In this document: one piece after another, positions 40,486 to 49,126 of the stretch
How the letters are laid out: every line of letters begins with the position of its first letter
Numbering within the stretch: position 1 is the stretch's first letter
Assembly: GCA_013178295.1 (NCBI GenBank)
Contig: JABLWW010000002.1
Span: 62,001 to 126,000 of the forward strand
DNA from: Anaerolineae bacterium
GTDB lineage: Bacteria > Chloroflexota > Anaerolineae > Anaerolineales > Anaerolineaceae
DNA: 64,000 nucleotides
Reading direction: 5' to 3'
Made by a program: the position numbers and the translations under genes
The notes under the pieces: model-generated
Told to the model about the DNA's origin: nothing
The model's database searches: none
Seen by the model: only the letters and a program-made list of their open reading frames with translations

Positions 40486-41529
40486 TTATGTTGCCTTGAG
40501 CACCAGTTTGAATACACTGCCTTTGCCTACTTCAGACCTCACTCGGATGTTGGCGTTGTGTGCTTCAACGATTTTGGCTACCAAAGCCAGTCCTAACCCG
40601 GTGCCGCCGTATTTTCTAGTGGAAGAACTATCCAGCTGATGAAAAGGTTCAAAGATCTCCTTCAGCTTGTCATTGGGCATTCCGATACCAGTATCGCTGA
40701 CTGCAATAATGATAGCGCCGTTTTCCTCATGGGCTGTCAGGGTTACCTTGCCGCCTTCTGGAGTGAACTTGATCGCGTTGTCGAGTAGTTGATCAACTGC
40801 CCATGCTATTTTTTCCTGATCGGCTTCGATCTGTGGCAGAGTGGGTGCGATTTTGACATGCAAAGCGATATTTTTCTTTTGGGCATTCTCCAGCCGGTTT
40901 TTGGCTACTTTTTTGCACAGAATGCCCACATCAAATTTTGCCAGAGCAAGCTGAATTTTTCCGCGCTCGGCAGCCGAGAAGAGGATCAGATCCTCAATGA
41001 GCTTTTCAAGCCTGCTGGATGCCTGACGCATCACTTTGAGAGCTTGGGTTTGCTCCTCTGTCAGGGGACCTAACGTGCTGTCAATCAGCAGTTCAAGGTA
41101 GCCCTTAATATGAGTGAGTGGTGTACGCAGTTCATGCGAAATGTTCGCCACAAAATTTGCTTTGAGCTGATTTAGCTCAGAGAGTTTTTGCAGGGCTTGT
41201 TGTAGTTCAATAGTGCGTTCTTTCACACGCCTTTCCAGTTGCTGGTTGTATTGTTGCAGTGCTTCACGGAGTTGAAGTATCTGTTCGGTAATTGCCTGGT
41301 CAAGCGAAAGCCGATCAATGACCCCCATCTCTATCAGTATCTGCCCGAGTTGAGGATACTGGTTGTTTCCCCTCATGGCATTTTGGCGTGCGAGCGCTTC
41401 CTTGAGATTTTCGACAGAGATTACCCCTTTTTCAACGAGGTAATCTCCAAGACGCGGTACAAGAATCTCCGGTGTGAGTGGAGGTTGGGTTGTGTTTTGT
41501 TCTTGGGTTGTCAGGTTTGCCATACCCAT
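40486..41529 (-). CDS. Histidine kinase with MshEN-like N-terminal domain
   Basis: The 347 residues start with two short repeats of the GspE/MshE N-terminal type: RLGDYLVEKGVISVENLKEAL (26-46) and QLGQILIEMGVIDRLSLDQAI (60-80). Such domains bind cyclic di-GMP in MshE. A coiled coil (85-120) leads to HisKA with His132 in ANISHELRTPLTHIKGYLELL and a complete HATPase_c domain. No membrane helix. A cyclic di-GMP-sensing kinase is the inference. The ATG at 41529 overlaps the amidohydrolase stop by 19 bases; a second ATG at 41523 is better spaced from GGGGG. Confidence 0.88.
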   Translation of the reverse strand: MGMANLTTQEQNTTQPPLTPEILVPRLGDYLVEKGVISVENLKEALARQNAMRGNNQYPQLGQILIEMGVIDRLSLDQAITEQILQLREALQQYNQQLERRVKERTIELQQALQKLSELNQLKANFVANISHELRTPLTHIKGYLELLIDSTLGPLTEEQTQALKVMRQASSRLEKLIEDLILFSAAERGKIQLALAKFDVGILCKKVAKNRLENAQKKNIALHVKIAPTLPQIEADQEKIAWAVDQLLDNAIKFTPEGGKVTLTAHEENGAIIIAVSDTGIGMPNDKLKEIFEPFHQLDSSSTRKYGGTGLGLALVAKIVEAHNANIRVRSEVGKGSVFKLVLKAT

Positions 41530-43088
41530 TTTCCCCCTACCATTGTAGCACAGGGTTTGACATTGACGAGTTCTTGCGCAGGAATCAGAAAGGGATCAGC
41601 TTCAAGCAGGATTAGGTCTGCAAGATAACCGGACTGTAATTGCCCCAAGTGGTTTTCCCGGTTAGCGGCATAAGCAGGGGCATGTGTGTAGCTCAACAGT
41701 GCCTGATGAAGAGAGATGCGTTGATCAGGATACCAGCCTTCGCTTCCTGGTGTACCGTCGGGACGACGGCGCGTTACCGCCGCGTGGATGCCCAGAAATG
41801 GGTTGGGTAATTCCACAGGTGCATCGGAGCCAAATATCAGGCGCGTGCCACGCGCCAGCAGTGTATTCCATGCGTAGGCGTGCTGGCATCTCGCGCCCCA
41901 GTGTTGTTCTGCAATGTCCATATCGGATGTAGCATGTAAGGGCTGCATTGAGGCGATGACGTTGTATACCGCAGGGCGGTCAATGTCCTGTGGTGATAGA
42001 CACTGTACATGTTCAATGCGGTGGCGCATGGGAGGAATTTGATTTGCTTTTTCAAAATCTCTGATTTCCCTTAGAGCGTTGAGCACCTCGCGGTTAGAGC
42101 GGTCGCCGATGGCATGGATGGCAAGGCTCAGACCATTGGCAACAGCTTTTTTGCCAATGCTGATGATCTGCTCGCTGTCGAGCAAAAGCATCCCCATATT
42201 GTTGGCACTCCCCTTGTAAGGTTCAAGCATGGCAGCGGTCTGTGCCCCAAGAGCGCCGTCGGCGAAAAGCTTAACGGCGCCAATTTGCAGGTAACTGCTG
42301 CCAAATCCGGTGCGGAGTCCGAGCGCTATGGCATGGTCTATGGTTTCAAACGGCAGCCCCTTGAGAATGCGCAGGCGTAGCTGCTCTCTGTCTTCAAGGA
42401 TTTGGAGGGCGGCGAAACATTCCACTCCATCAAAATCATGTACCCCAGTGATTCCGTATTGCCATAATTTTGACTGAGCATTCAGGATCATTTCTGCAAT
42501 CTCATCCACTGTCGGCGGAGGGATATATTTTTCGACAAGCCGAACGGCGCTTTCGAGTAAGATACCGGTGGGTTCTCCACTTGAGTCGCGCAGGATTTTT
42601 CCACCTTTGGGGTCGGGTGTTTCTGCGGTAATGTTGCAAATCCTTAATGCAATTGTATTGACCCATGCGGAATGCAGGGCTTTGTGGGTGAGAAACACAG
42701 GGTTTTCAGGGCATGCACGGTCCAGGTCAGTTTTGCTGCCGTAGCCCTCTTCCCATGTGTTGTGGTTCCAACCATGACCCAGCAGCCATTTTCCGGGCTT
42801 TAAATTGCGGGCACGCTCTGCCACTCGCTGGGTACATTCCTGACGAGAGTCTGTTTCGCAATCTACCTGCTGTAAAAAGCGGCTGTAATACACCAGGTGA
42901 ATGTGAGAATCCACCAGCCCCGGCAGGACGGTTTTGCCTTTCAGGTCAATACGCTCGTCGTTGTTTGTCTCGGTTAAGATGCTGTGATCATCCCCTGTGG
43001 CCACAATGTATCCATCGTGGATGTGGAGAGCGGACACCAGCGGCTGCTGTGGATTGGCGGTATAAATGCGCCCGTTATAAAGGATCAT
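41511..43088 (-). CDS. YtcJ-type amidohydrolase
   Basis: Metal-dependent hydrolase of the amidohydrolase_3 group, 525 residues. Landmarks: LPGLVDSHIHLVYYSR (metal HxH), GYGSKTD region, LFADGALGAQTAAML, IHAIGDRSNREVLNAL, MRHRIEHVQ, and the late FGSDAPVELPNPFLGIHAAV. Substrate unknown; the family covers N-acyl amino acids and related amides. ATG overlaps the parB stop (ATGA), so it is translated in the parAB transcript. Confidence 0.9.
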   Translation of the reverse strand: MILYNGRIYTANPQQPLVSALHIHDGYIVATGDDHSILTETNNDERIDLKGKTVLPGLVDSHIHLVYYSRFLQQVDCETDSRQECTQRVAERARNLKPGKWLLGHGWNHNTWEEGYGSKTDLDRACPENPVFLTHKALHSAWVNTIALRICNITAETPDPKGGKILRDSSGEPTGILLESAVRLVEKYIPPPTVDEIAEMILNAQSKLWQYGITGVHDFDGVECFAALQILEDREQLRLRILKGLPFETIDHAIALGLRTGFGSSYLQIGAVKLFADGALGAQTAAMLEPYKGSANNMGMLLLDSEQIISIGKKAVANGLSLAIHAIGDRSNREVLNALREIRDFEKANQIPPMRHRIEHVQCLSPQDIDRPAVYNVIASMQPLHATSDMDIAEQHWGARCQHAYAWNTLLARGTRLIFGSDAPVELPNPFLGIHAAVTRRRPDGTPGSEGWYPDQRISLHQALLSYTHAPAYAANRENHLGQLQSGYLADLILLEADPFLIPAQELVNVKPCATMVGGKWVWQT

Positions 43089-43948
43089 GGCGTATCCCTA
43101 AGGAGGTGATTAACCAGCGTGTCCAGTTCCTCGTCTGAGTAATAATAGATTACCAAACTGCCGCCTTTTTTGCCGTGATTGAGCTTAACACGTGTGCCAA
43201 GCTTATCGCGCAGTTGGTTTTCGAGTGAGACAATTTCTGCTGGTGGTGGAGGGGGAGCAGGTGGGGCAATTTTCTCGCCGCTGAACTTGCGCACCAGTTC
43301 TTCCGTCTGACGTACGTTTAGCCCTTTAATAAGAATTGTGTGGAGGATAGCCAGCTGGGCTTGCGGGGTTTCAAGCCCCAGCAAAGCGCGGGCGTGACCT
43401 TCGCTGATGCGTTCTTCGGCGAGGGCTTCCAAGATGGGTTTGGGGAGTTTTAAAATGCGGATATTGTTGGTTACTGCAGCACGACTTTTTCCTACCCGCT
43501 TTGCAATTTCTTCGTGCGATAAGCCAAAGGTTTCGTTCAATTGCCGATAGGCTTCTGCTGTTTCCAGAGGGGTGAGGTCGGCGCGCTGAATGTTCTCGAT
43601 CAAAGCCAACTCAAGGCGTTCCTGATCGGATGCCTGACGGACAAGAACAGGTACAGTGGTAAGGTTCGCCATTTTGGCGGCGATGAGGCGGCGTTCTCCA
43701 GCGATGAGGGTGTAGCTGTCTTCACCAGGCTCGCGGGAGACAATGAGGGGCTGTAAAATTCCGTATTGTTGGATGGATGCTGCCAGCTCTTGCAGGCTTT
43801 GCTCGTCGTGGTGCTGACGGGGTTGGTGAGGATTGGGCTTGATGCTGGAGAGGGGGATGTTTGCAGGACTTTCGCCAGTTTCTGGTGTAAAGCTGCTGGG
43901 AATGAGTGCATCGAGACCTTTTCCTAAACCACCTTTGCGAGCTGTCAT
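43085..43948 (-). CDS. parB: Chromosome-partitioning protein ParB
   Basis: Binds parS and spreads as a CTP-dependent clamp for chromosome segregation. The 287 residues begin RKGGLGKGLDALIPSS (the ParA-interacting N-terminus). The CTPase domain follows with NPHQPRQHH, LIAGERRLIAAKMA (the GERR motif), and IENIQRADLTPLETAEAYRQL. The helix-turn-helix is SHEEIAKRVGKSRAAVTNNIRIL, and a C-terminal dimerisation domain ends the protein. ATG at 43948 is chosen for GAGGTG upstream and family fit; a longer start overlaps parA. No parS site was found in the window. Confidence 0.94.
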   Translation of the reverse strand: MTARKGGLGKGLDALIPSSFTPETGESPANIPLSSIKPNPHQPRQHHDEQSLQELAASIQQYGILQPLIVSREPGEDSYTLIAGERRLIAAKMANLTTVPVLVRQASDQERLELALIENIQRADLTPLETAEAYRQLNETFGLSHEEIAKRVGKSRAAVTNNIRILKLPKPILEALAEERISEGHARALLGLETPQAQLAILHTILIKGLNVRQTEELVRKFSGEKIAPPAPPPPPAEIVSLENQLRDKLGTRVKLNHGKKGGSLVIYYYSDEELDTLVNHLLRDTP

Positions 43949-43955
43949 ACGCACC

Positions 43956-44750
43956 TCATGTCTGTGGGGCAGGGATTGGGACACCGTCCTGTTCAAGGAT
44001 TTCCTGCGCTAAGCCATTATACCCTCTGGCAGCAGCTGATTCTGGGGCATATATGGATATAGGCTGCCCATAAGAAGGACACTCTGCCAATCGAACGCTG
44101 CGCGGGATGATTGTGCGAAAAACCTTGTTAGGGAAAAAGCGGTTCACCTCTGTGACAACGTCCTGCGCCAGTTTTGTGCGCCCATCATACATGGTCAGAA
44201 TCACCCCGCGGATTTTTAAGTTTGGTGATAGCGCGTTGCGCACCCTGTCCAGCGTTTGCGTGAGCTGGGTTAAGCCCTCCAGCGCCAGGTACTCGCATTG
44301 CACCGGGATTAGGACACCATCTTTGGCTGCCACCAGACCGTTTACGGTCAGCAGGCTCAATGATGGGGGGCAATCAATAAGGATATAATCATAACGGTCG
44401 AGAACAGGTTCGATCACTTCAGCCAGACGCGTATTTCTGTTGGGGGTATTTATCAATTCAACCTCAGCGCCAGCCAGGGCAGGGGAGGAGGGAAGCAAGG
44501 ACAGGTGATAGCGCTGGTTGCGCAGGATATTGGAGGCGATGGGTGCTGCACCAATCAGCACTTCGTACGTGCCAGTACGAATCGTTCTTTTATCGATACC
44601 CAGACACGAGGTGGCATTTGCCTGTGAATCCAGGTCTATGATTAGAACCCTCTGACCATATTGCCCGAGGTAAGCGCCCAAATTGATGGCTGTGGTTGTT
44701 TTTCCAACACCGCCCTTTTGATTCACAATGGTGTAGACACGAGCGTTCAT
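43956..44750 (-). CDS. parA: Chromosome-partitioning ATPase ParA (Soj)
   Basis: Walker-type ATPase that positions ParB-parS complexes on the nucleoid. The 264 residues have the deviant Walker A NQKGGVGKTTTAINLG (8-23), DLDSQANATSCLG and DYILIDCPPSLSLLT as Walker B. Length and lack of an N-terminal DNA-binding extension fit chromosomal Soj. parB begins seven bases later. Chromosomal parAB often lies near oriC, but no dnaA, dnaN or gidA is in the window. Confidence 0.95.
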   Translation of the reverse strand: MNARVYTIVNQKGGVGKTTTAINLGAYLGQYGQRVLIIDLDSQANATSCLGIDKRTIRTGTYEVLIGAAPIASNILRNQRYHLSLLPSSPALAGAEVELINTPNRNTRLAEVIEPVLDRYDYILIDCPPSLSLLTVNGLVAAKDGVLIPVQCEYLALEGLTQLTQTLDRVRNALSPNLKIRGVILTMYDGRTKLAQDVVTEVNRFFPNKVFRTIIPRSVRLAECPSYGQPISIYAPESAAARGYNGLAQEILEQDGVPIPAPQT

Positions 44751-44761
44751 CCTGTTTTTCC

Positions 44762-45610
44762 CTACACAACCTCAGCCAGGCTCTGCTGAACTTCTTCTGG
44801 GGTTGGGACGCCGTTGAGCCCAACGCGCGTGACAGAATTGGCTGCCAGCTGAGTAGCAAAGCGGGCGGCTTCCCAGGGGTCGCGTGTGGCGACATAGCGG
44901 GCAAAGAAGGCGGCAGCGAAAATGTCGCCTGCTCCGGTGGCATCGCCTTCGTAAATCTGTGGCGGGCGAAAATAACGCAGGTCTCCATTCCAATATAAAC
45001 GTGCGCCCTTTTCTCCCTCGGTGACCACCAGGAGGCGTATAGCGGTGAGCATATCCTCAATACGCTCCTCGTTACATTCGATATCCTCGATGCTCAGAAC
45101 GGCGGCTGAGGCGTTTTCCAGAACAAAACGGGATTCGTACCATTCGGTGAAAGAAACTCTTTTGTTTGTATCCCATGTGCGCATCCACCCCTGTGGTGTG
45201 ATGCCAATAAAGGAGTTGGGGAAAGATCGTACCAGCTTTGGGTCAACTTCTTGACAAAGGGGTCCCAAATGAACGATGGGCGTGTTTTTCCATGTCTCCG
45301 GCACCATGCTGATATCTAAAGGGGCTGCACGGTGGTGAAGATATTGAATCCGTCCGTTGGGGGTATAAATGTTTTCAAATGTGGTGGTGTACTCAGATGG
45401 AATTGCAACGATGGAAATACCATCCAGCTGGGGCAATTCGATCGCAGGATTAATAGAGGTTACTATTCCCACGCGCAGACCCATCGCGCGCGCGGTCAAA
45501 GAGGCATACGAAGCTGTCCCGCCCAGTGTGTAACCGCCGGGGACAACATCTTGAACAATATGGCCAATGATCAGGTAATCAATGGGCTCAATGGGGGTTG
45601 TATTCAGCAT
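44762..45610 (-). CDS. PfkB-family carbohydrate kinase
   Basis: The 282 residues show the ribokinase fold: LIIGHIVQDVVPGGYTLGGTASY at the N-terminus, split over residues 13-35, and the catalytic GDATGAGDIFAAAFFARY near 220-237. Sugar or nucleoside substrate unknown. It lies 11 bases before parA in the same direction and behind a zinc-ribbon protein gene. Confidence 0.88.
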   Translation of the reverse strand: MLNTTPIEPIDYLIIGHIVQDVVPGGYTLGGTASYASLTARAMGLRVGIVTSINPAIELPQLDGISIVAIPSEYTTTFENIYTPNGRIQYLHHRAAPLDISMVPETWKNTPIVHLGPLCQEVDPKLVRSFPNSFIGITPQGWMRTWDTNKRVSFTEWYESRFVLENASAAVLSIEDIECNEERIEDMLTAIRLLVVTEGEKGARLYWNGDLRYFRPPQIYEGDATGAGDIFAAAFFARYVATRDPWEAARFATQLAANSVTRVGLNGVPTPEEVQQSLAEVV

Positions 45611-45628
45611 GGTATTGTGACTCTGATG

Positions 45629-46132
45629 TTATATTTCTATGTTTGTAGAAGGGGCAATGAGGTTTTCCTCTGGCATCTGGGGTTCTGAGAATTTACCCGG
45701 GGCGGGAGATGCACAGAAGGGGCAAATATTCCAGGATAATTCAATCAAATGTCCACAATGAAGGCACTTTTTTCTCAGTTCTGTATGGCATGTCGGACAG
45801 GCGATCCACTCCTCACGTATGCGGCGACCACAGCCTGGGCACAGTGTGTATTCTTCAATGGTTTGCAATAGTGCCTCTTCTTCAAGCGTGTGCTGATATT
45901 CTTCTTCGATGGTTTTGGGCGGGCGCACGATCATATAGATCAGTATACCCGGTAAGAAGAGGATGCCGACAATGCAAGCAGCAAGCACAACCATCAGTGG
46001 ATCGCGGGCTCTTTTTCGAATGTCGCGAATGGTCCAAAAAATTAAGCTGAGCCAGAGGGCGGCGACAAAAGCGGCTCCCAGTGCGGCACCGATAAGGATC
46101 AGTGAACTAAGTGTGGTTGGGTCTAAGGTCAT
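45629..46132 (-). CDS. Membrane protein with double zinc ribbon
   Basis: The 167 residues have two membrane helices (about 7-32 and 44-68), an acidic helical linker, and two zinc ribbons built from four CxxC pairs: CPGCGRRIREEWIACPTC and CLHCGHLIELSWNICPFC. The ribbons should face the cytoplasm. Function unknown; similar proteins are widespread in Chloroflexota. First gene of the leftward block, with 164 intergenic bases upstream that show no other feature. Confidence 0.8.
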   Translation of the reverse strand: MTLDPTTLSSLILIGAALGAAFVAALWLSLIFWTIRDIRKRARDPLMVVLAACIVGILFLPGILIYMIVRPPKTIEEEYQHTLEEEALLQTIEEYTLCPGCGRRIREEWIACPTCHTELRKKCLHCGHLIELSWNICPFCASPAPGKFSEPQMPEENLIAPSTNIEI

Positions 46133-46296
46133 GGGGCACTCCGCAGTAAATTATAGCATGGTTGGTTCTGATATGCCCCAAAGATTCATATAACCTTTCT
46201 CCGCATGGTTGCATTCTTTGTTGTAAGCGTTGCATCAATTGACGAAAAAGGATATAAATACCTTGAGACAATGGTCTTTTTGCTGAGAGAGGGCAG

Positions 46297-46974
46297 ATGA
46301 ATTCCAGACAGACTTTTTGGTTGTTGGTCATGTATCTTTGTGTTGTCTTCTTGTTGGCAGAGTTTGTTTTGCAGGTGCTGGTGGTGATGGATGTTGCGCC
46401 CATCCTTGGGCTGCTGCTGGTTTTTGCCTGGGCTGTCTTTTTGTATCTGGTTATGCGCTTCTTGCGCGTGGTTCGCGAGGGTTCTGGCTTTGAGAAAGTC
46501 AAAAAGGTGGTAATATATTCTATCCCTTTGCAGTTTCTGGTTATCTTGATCCTGGCGGCTTTGGGGTACGTCACTGCAATGGGGTGGGGTGATCAAGCGG
46601 GGGGGCAGGCTCTGGATAAAAGACTTTTTGAAATTACTCTTTTTATGGTGCAAATTGCATCGTTGATTCTGGCGTTGATTGTCGCTTACAGCGTGGCGAT
46701 TGGTTTGCTTGACCGCGTTCGCTCACCCGACTCGAAGAACGCGCTCGCCCCGGTTCTGTTTATGCTGGGCGCAATTATTTTTGCGGTTGTCAGTTTTACT
46801 CCTTATTATCTTCTTGATGCGAACCGATTATGGCTGTGGGAAAATCTGGGGGGGATGAAATTTTTTTGGATAAATTATGGGGTTTATGCGGTGCTGTCAG
46901 TCCATGCAGCAATATGGTTTCATAAGAATCTGGGCATTCGGCTTGTAGCAAGGAATATTGGAAGAGACCATTGA
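46297..46974 (+). CDS. Multi-spanning membrane protein of unknown function
   Basis: The 225 residues contain five or so membrane helices (about 7-27, 31-51, 73-95, 115-142, 155-178, 195-212) with short loops. No family recognised. Its stop overlaps an alternative TTG start of radC, and the two genes are probably cotranscribed. Confidence 0.7.
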   Translation: MNSRQTFWLLVMYLCVVFLLAEFVLQVLVVMDVAPILGLLLVFAWAVFLYLVMRFLRVVREGSGFEKVKKVVIYSIPLQFLVILILAALGYVTAMGWGDQAGGQALDKRLFEITLFMVQIASLILALIVAYSVAIGLLDRVRSPDSKNALAPVLFMLGAIIFAVVSFTPYYLLDANRLWLWENLGGMKFFWINYGVYAVLSVHAAIWFHKNLGIRLVARNIGRDH

Positions 46975-46988
46975 GAAAGGTCGCATCT

Positions 46989-47690
46989 ATGGAGAATCGG
47001 ACAGGCACATATCGAATCACTGATTTCTCTGTCAGCGACCGCCCGCGTGAGCGATTGGCGGCTTTGGGGGCACAGGCTTTGAGCAATGCCGAACTGCTGG
47101 CTATTCTCTTGCGGGTGGGAATAAAAGGAGAAAACGCAGTGCAGCTTGGGCAACGCTTGTTGCAAAAGTTTGGCGGGCTGCTGGGGTTGCATCGGGCAGC
47201 GTTTGAGGATGTGTGTAAAGAAAAGGGAGTAGGAGAGGCAAAGGCAGCGCAGATTAAGGCAGCTATTGAACTGGGCAGGAGAATGGCAAGCATTTCTCCA
47301 GAGGAAAGACCCTGTGTACAAAGCCCTGCTGATGTGGTGGCGCTGGTGATGTATGAAATGTCGGCACTTACACAGGAGCATCTGTGGGTGATGGTGCTGG
47401 ACACGCGAAATCGCTTGATCAGCATCGAGAGGCTGTATAAAGGTTCGCTGAATACTTCCATGGTGCGAGTTGGCGAATTGTTCAAGGCGGCGATTAAGCT
47501 GGACGCAGCGAGTGTTGTGGTGATTCATAATCATCCCAGTGGAGACCCATCTCCCAGCCCGGACGACATTGTCCTGACGCGCGCCATCGCTCAGGCAGGC
47601 AAACTGCTGGATATTGAACTGGTTGACCATTTGGTGATTGGGCATGGGCGTTATGTATCGCTCAAAGAGCGTGGGCTGGGATTTTCATAA
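46989..47690 (+). CDS. radC: RadC-family JAB-domain protein
   Basis: The 233 residues show a short helix-hairpin-helix region (LSNAELLAILLRVGIKGEN) and a JAMM/MPN metalloprotease-like domain: EHLWVMVLDTRNRLI, the metal site VIHNHPSGDPSPSPDD, and HLVIG near the end. Biochemical role is unsettled despite the repair-derived name. ATG at 46989 has GAAAGG upstream; the TTG 18 bases earlier is less likely. Confidence 0.92.
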   Translation: MENRTGTYRITDFSVSDRPRERLAALGAQALSNAELLAILLRVGIKGENAVQLGQRLLQKFGGLLGLHRAAFEDVCKEKGVGEAKAAQIKAAIELGRRMASISPEERPCVQSPADVVALVMYEMSALTQEHLWVMVLDTRNRLISIERLYKGSLNTSMVRVGELFKAAIKLDAASVVVIHNHPSGDPSPSPDDIVLTRAIAQAGKLLDIELVDHLVIGHGRYVSLKERGLGFS

Positions 47691-47698
47691 AAATTTCG

Positions 47699-47727
47699 TT
47701 GACAAAAAATATGGTTCATAGTAATAT
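47699..47727 (+). promoter_or_regulatory. Promoter of tRNA-Met
   Basis: Consensus TTGACA (47699-47704), a 17-base spacer and TAATAT (47722-47727), 13 bases before the tRNA. Confidence 0.7.
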
Positions 47728-47740
47728 TCGTGCGCAGTCC

Positions 47741-47812
47741 GGCGAGGTAGCTCAGCGGTAGAGCAGGGGACTCATAAGCCCTTGGTCGTGGGTTCAAATC
47801 CCACCCTCGCCA
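47741..47812 (+). tRNA. tRNA with anticodon CAU (elongator Met, or Ile2)
   Basis: A 72-base class I tRNA: acceptor GGCGAGG/CCTCGCC, D arm GCTC...GAGC, anticodon arm GGGGA-CTCATAA-GCCCT with CAT, T arm GTGGG-TTCAAAT-CCCAC, discriminator A, CCA not encoded. The G1-C72 pair rules out initiator tRNA. The 31-39 position is an A-G mismatch. Whether it is Met or lysidine-modified Ile cannot be decided by eye. Confidence 0.93.
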
Positions 47813-47826
47813 CACTATTGGTTTTT

Positions 47827-47848
47827 GGCGGTTAAGCCCGTTTTTTTT
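47827..47848 (+). terminator. Possible terminator after tRNA-Met
   Basis: A short weak stem (CGG/CCG around TTAAGC) is followed by eight T. The U-tract is convincing, the hairpin is not. Confidence 0.35.
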
Positions 47849-47972
47849 ATTTCCCCTTTTCTTGGATCTTTGTATTATATTCGGCATGAAACTTGCTCAC
47901 TCCGCTGTAGAGTGGGTTGCCGCGCGCCTGTGCGGTTGGTTGAATTGATATGCCGATGTACCAGATGCTGAT

Positions 47973-49100
47973 ATGAAATCTTGGGTGAAATTTGTAACGG
48001 CAGCAATTTTTTTGCTGATGCAGATTGCGTGCGTTATCGTTGTTGCGCCGCGGGGCTTGCCTTCTTCATCGCGTTTGCCTTCTGACGATGGGGAAGGCAT
48101 AACCTCAGGATTAAATCGAATAGAAACAAAGGCGCCTTCTTCTCTGGATGCTGTTGCTACCTCGACAATGTCAGTTTTTGAATCTTCGGCTATGCCGGAA
48201 GTAGAGCTGAAACCAGGCGTGATTCTGGCGGGGTCATCCATGAATCTAACCCTTGAGAAGCTTTTCGAGAACAATGATGTTGTGCGGAATATTTGCTGGT
48301 CGGTGGATAGTTCAAGCCTGCTTGTAGAACTGGAGAACGAAGATATTAGTATTTGGGAAGTTGAAAGTGGAAATCAATGGCCGCCTGTGATTGCACGGGG
48401 GGGCAGCTGGTCGCCGAATGGCAGCTATCTGGCACTATATAGCGAGGGCGAAGTCAATCTGACGGCTCTTAAAAATGAGGTTGGGAGTACTTCTTTTCGC
48501 GTGGATGGCAGGATTGTGAGTGTGGACTGGGCAGGAGATAGCCAGGCGGTCTATGTTGCCATTCAAAACCCAGCACGGGTGGACGTGTTGGGGGTGCAGG
48601 GCAGGGGCAAACAGGCAGAGATCAGCGCTGATCGGTGGGAGAGGTTGCAGCAGATTGACGTTTCGACGGATGGGGATCTTTTGGCGGTTATGGCAGATGG
48701 GCTTTACGTGGTCAGCCTGACAAGCGGCAGGGTGGAATATGAAAATCCAGGGGCACAGTTGTTTGCATGGTCGCCAGATGGCAAGCGGGCAGCGTTATGG
48801 TTGGATGCACAAGTTCTTATTCTTGACACGGGCGGCTGGGGCATACTGCAGGCGATACCTGTTGCTGAGAGTGGCACCGGCGCAATGGCGATGGGCTGGT
48901 CGCCAAATGGTGAAGTGATTGCCCTGTCACAGGGTACACAAGTCTGGTTGCTGGCTGTTGAAACTGGCAGTGAATTGCATCGGACAGCTGGCTATCCTGG
49001 CGGGGTTCGTGCGCTTGCCTTTTCTCCGGATGGCAAATACCTTGCAATTGGTGCGGCTGACAGATTGGTGAGCCTGTGGAAGATTGATTATTTGAGATAA
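47973..49100 (+). CDS. Secreted WD40-like beta-propeller protein
   Basis: The 375 residues start with a signal sequence (about 1-25) containing a Cys at 20 (LMQIAC), a weak lipobox. A low-complexity linker follows, then WD40-type blades: ICWSVDSSSLLVELENEDIS, GSWSPNGSYLALYS, FAWSPDGKRAALWL, MGWSPNGEVIALSQG and AFSPDGKYLAIGAADRLVSL. Likely an outside-facing binding scaffold, comparable to the propeller of the Ser/Thr kinase at 6349-8457. Monocistronic. Confidence 0.83.
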   Translation: MKSWVKFVTAAIFLLMQIACVIVVAPRGLPSSSRLPSDDGEGITSGLNRIETKAPSSLDAVATSTMSVFESSAMPEVELKPGVILAGSSMNLTLEKLFENNDVVRNICWSVDSSSLLVELENEDISIWEVESGNQWPPVIARGGSWSPNGSYLALYSEGEVNLTALKNEVGSTSFRVDGRIVSVDWAGDSQAVYVAIQNPARVDVLGVQGRGKQAEISADRWERLQQIDVSTDGDLLAVMADGLYVVSLTSGRVEYENPGAQLFAWSPDGKRAALWLDAQVLILDTGGWGILQAIPVAESGTGAMAMGWSPNGEVIALSQGTQVWLLAVETGSELHRTAGYPGGVRALAFSPDGKYLAIGAADRLVSLWKIDYLR

Positions 49101-49126
49101 CACGGGCGTTTTGTGTTACAGAATGC

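Noticed and set aside
43085-44750. Search for parS sites (TGTTTCACGTGAAACA-like) near parAB
   Set aside because: No convincing match was seen anywhere in the window by eye; sites may lie outside.
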